A stretch of 64,000 bases of DNA from NCBI GenBank assembly GCA_964551735.1, contig CAZKEF010000002.1, positions 62,001 through 126,000 of the forward strand, read 5' to 3'. This DNA comes from DAOUAT01 sp964551735. Its GTDB lineage: Bacteria > Chloroflexota > Anaerolineae > CG2-30-64-16. The notes under the pieces are model-generated. The model was not told where the DNA came from. It was given only the letters and a program-made list of their open reading frames with translations, and ran no database searches. Of the stretch, positions 63,683 through 64,000 are shown piece by piece; within the stretch, counting starts at the first letter, position 1, and each line of letters begins with the position of its first letter. A program made the position numbers and the translations under genes.

Positions 63683-64000
63683 GTGACCGACATGCTAACC
63701 ATCGCGCATCTCCAGGCGAACTACAGCGCGCCACAGGGCACCCCGAATGCAGCGGCGTTGCAGGCGCGGCTGGACCGCCTGGTGCGCGACCGTCTGCCCG
63801 CTGAGTTGGCAGGTCGCCTCCAGCCGCCTGCCTCCGATACGGACGCGGTCTATCGCATCCGGCGGCTGGAGCTTGACCTCTGGCTGGATGCGGCCATGAG
63901 TGAAGCCGAGATCGCGCAGGCCTGGGGCCAGGCTATGCTGCGCGCCGTCACGAGCGCCCTGGTCTACGGCACGCCGGACACTGTCATGCGCTACGACGAT
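63683..64000 (+). CDS. eCIS tape-measure protein, N-terminal part (cut by window edge)
   Basis: 106 residues to the window end, from GTG 63683 (an ATG three codons later is also possible). VYRIRRLELDLWLDAAMSEAEIAQAWGQAMLRAVTSALVYGTPDTVMRYDD matches the N-terminal pattern of the contractile-injection tape-measure family: a charged strand I-R-R-L-x-L-D, then a helix with 'AWG.A..RA...AL' and a final V-x-R-Y/F. This is the protein that sets tube length (Afp14 position). Its gene would be followed by the AAA+ ATPase (Afp15) outside the window. Confidence 0.75.
   Translation, partial: MTDMLTIAHLQANYSAPQGTPNAAALQARLDRLVRDRLPAELAGRLQPPASDTDAVYRIRRLELDLWLDAAMSEAEIAQAWGQAMLRAVTSALVYGTPDTVMRYDD

Overview
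The window looks like a chromosomal segment of a Gram-positive-like or monoderm-style Chloroflexota bacterium (Anaerolineae/Caldilineae type). The basis is high GC coding sequence, many secreted or lipid-anchored LysM and binding proteins, the trmFO, dynamin-like, mltG-ruvX-alaS housekeeping set, and above all the many short palindromic and tandem interspersed repeats that sit both between genes and inside reading frames. No rRNA, tRNA, CRISPR array, transposase or integrase was found. The taxonomic placement is an inference.

Layout. 1-6.4 kb: end of an SLC13-type permease, a DUF364 protein, Tex and MutS, all on the minus strand. 6.6-10.5 kb: a CHAT-domain caspase-like protease downstream of a clostripain (C11) protease, behind one strong promoter. 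10.7-15 kb: YigZ, a CapA-type lipoprotein and a dynamin-like GTPase. 15-21.6 kb: UvrA (promoter with a candidate LexA box), a membrane glycosyltransferase and a MiaB-like methylthiotransferase. 21.8-25.6 kb: two secreted LysM proteins. 25.8-36.8 kb: TrmFO, pyrimidine-nucleoside phosphorylase, a periplasmic-binding lipoprotein, MltG, RuvX, a membrane baseplate-J-like protein, AlaRS, and a LysM-PA14 protein. 37-42.5 kb: a mutarotase-like protein, a MATE transporter, a PCu(A)C-type copper chaperone, a methyltransferase, an M20 peptidase and an FmdB zinc ribbon, ending in a strong terminator.

42.6-64 kb: a single co-directional operon of at least 19 genes that encodes an extracellular contractile injection system (eCIS, Afp/PVC type). 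It has a DUF4255 cap protein, two sheaths, two tubes, an Afp7-like LysM hub protein, a split spike (gpD-like plus gp5-like), a DUF2169-PAAR pair, gp25, baseplate J, a tail-protein-I with an N-terminal beta-propeller, two large fibre/adhesin-like proteins and the start of the tape-measure protein. The operon runs off the window, so the AAA+ ATPase and the cargo genes are probably beyond position 64000. Its promoter has four GTGAG direct repeats with an exact 11-bp period at the -35 region, followed by a palindrome at the expected transcription start. This suggests control by an OmpR/PhoB-type regulator plus a second factor.

Two things stand out. First, the eCIS surface parts carry unusual displayed domains: a collagen-like Gly-X-Y stretch, beta-propellers, a PKD domain and a whole solute-binding-protein (SBP_bac_3-like) domain. 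Second, several core DNA repair and RNA genes (tex, mutS, uvrA, miaB) and a glycosyltransferase contain short palindromic or tandem repeats inserted in frame, so that intergenic-type repeats are translated as extra peptides. This recalls the Rickettsia palindromic elements but is made of several unrelated repeat families.
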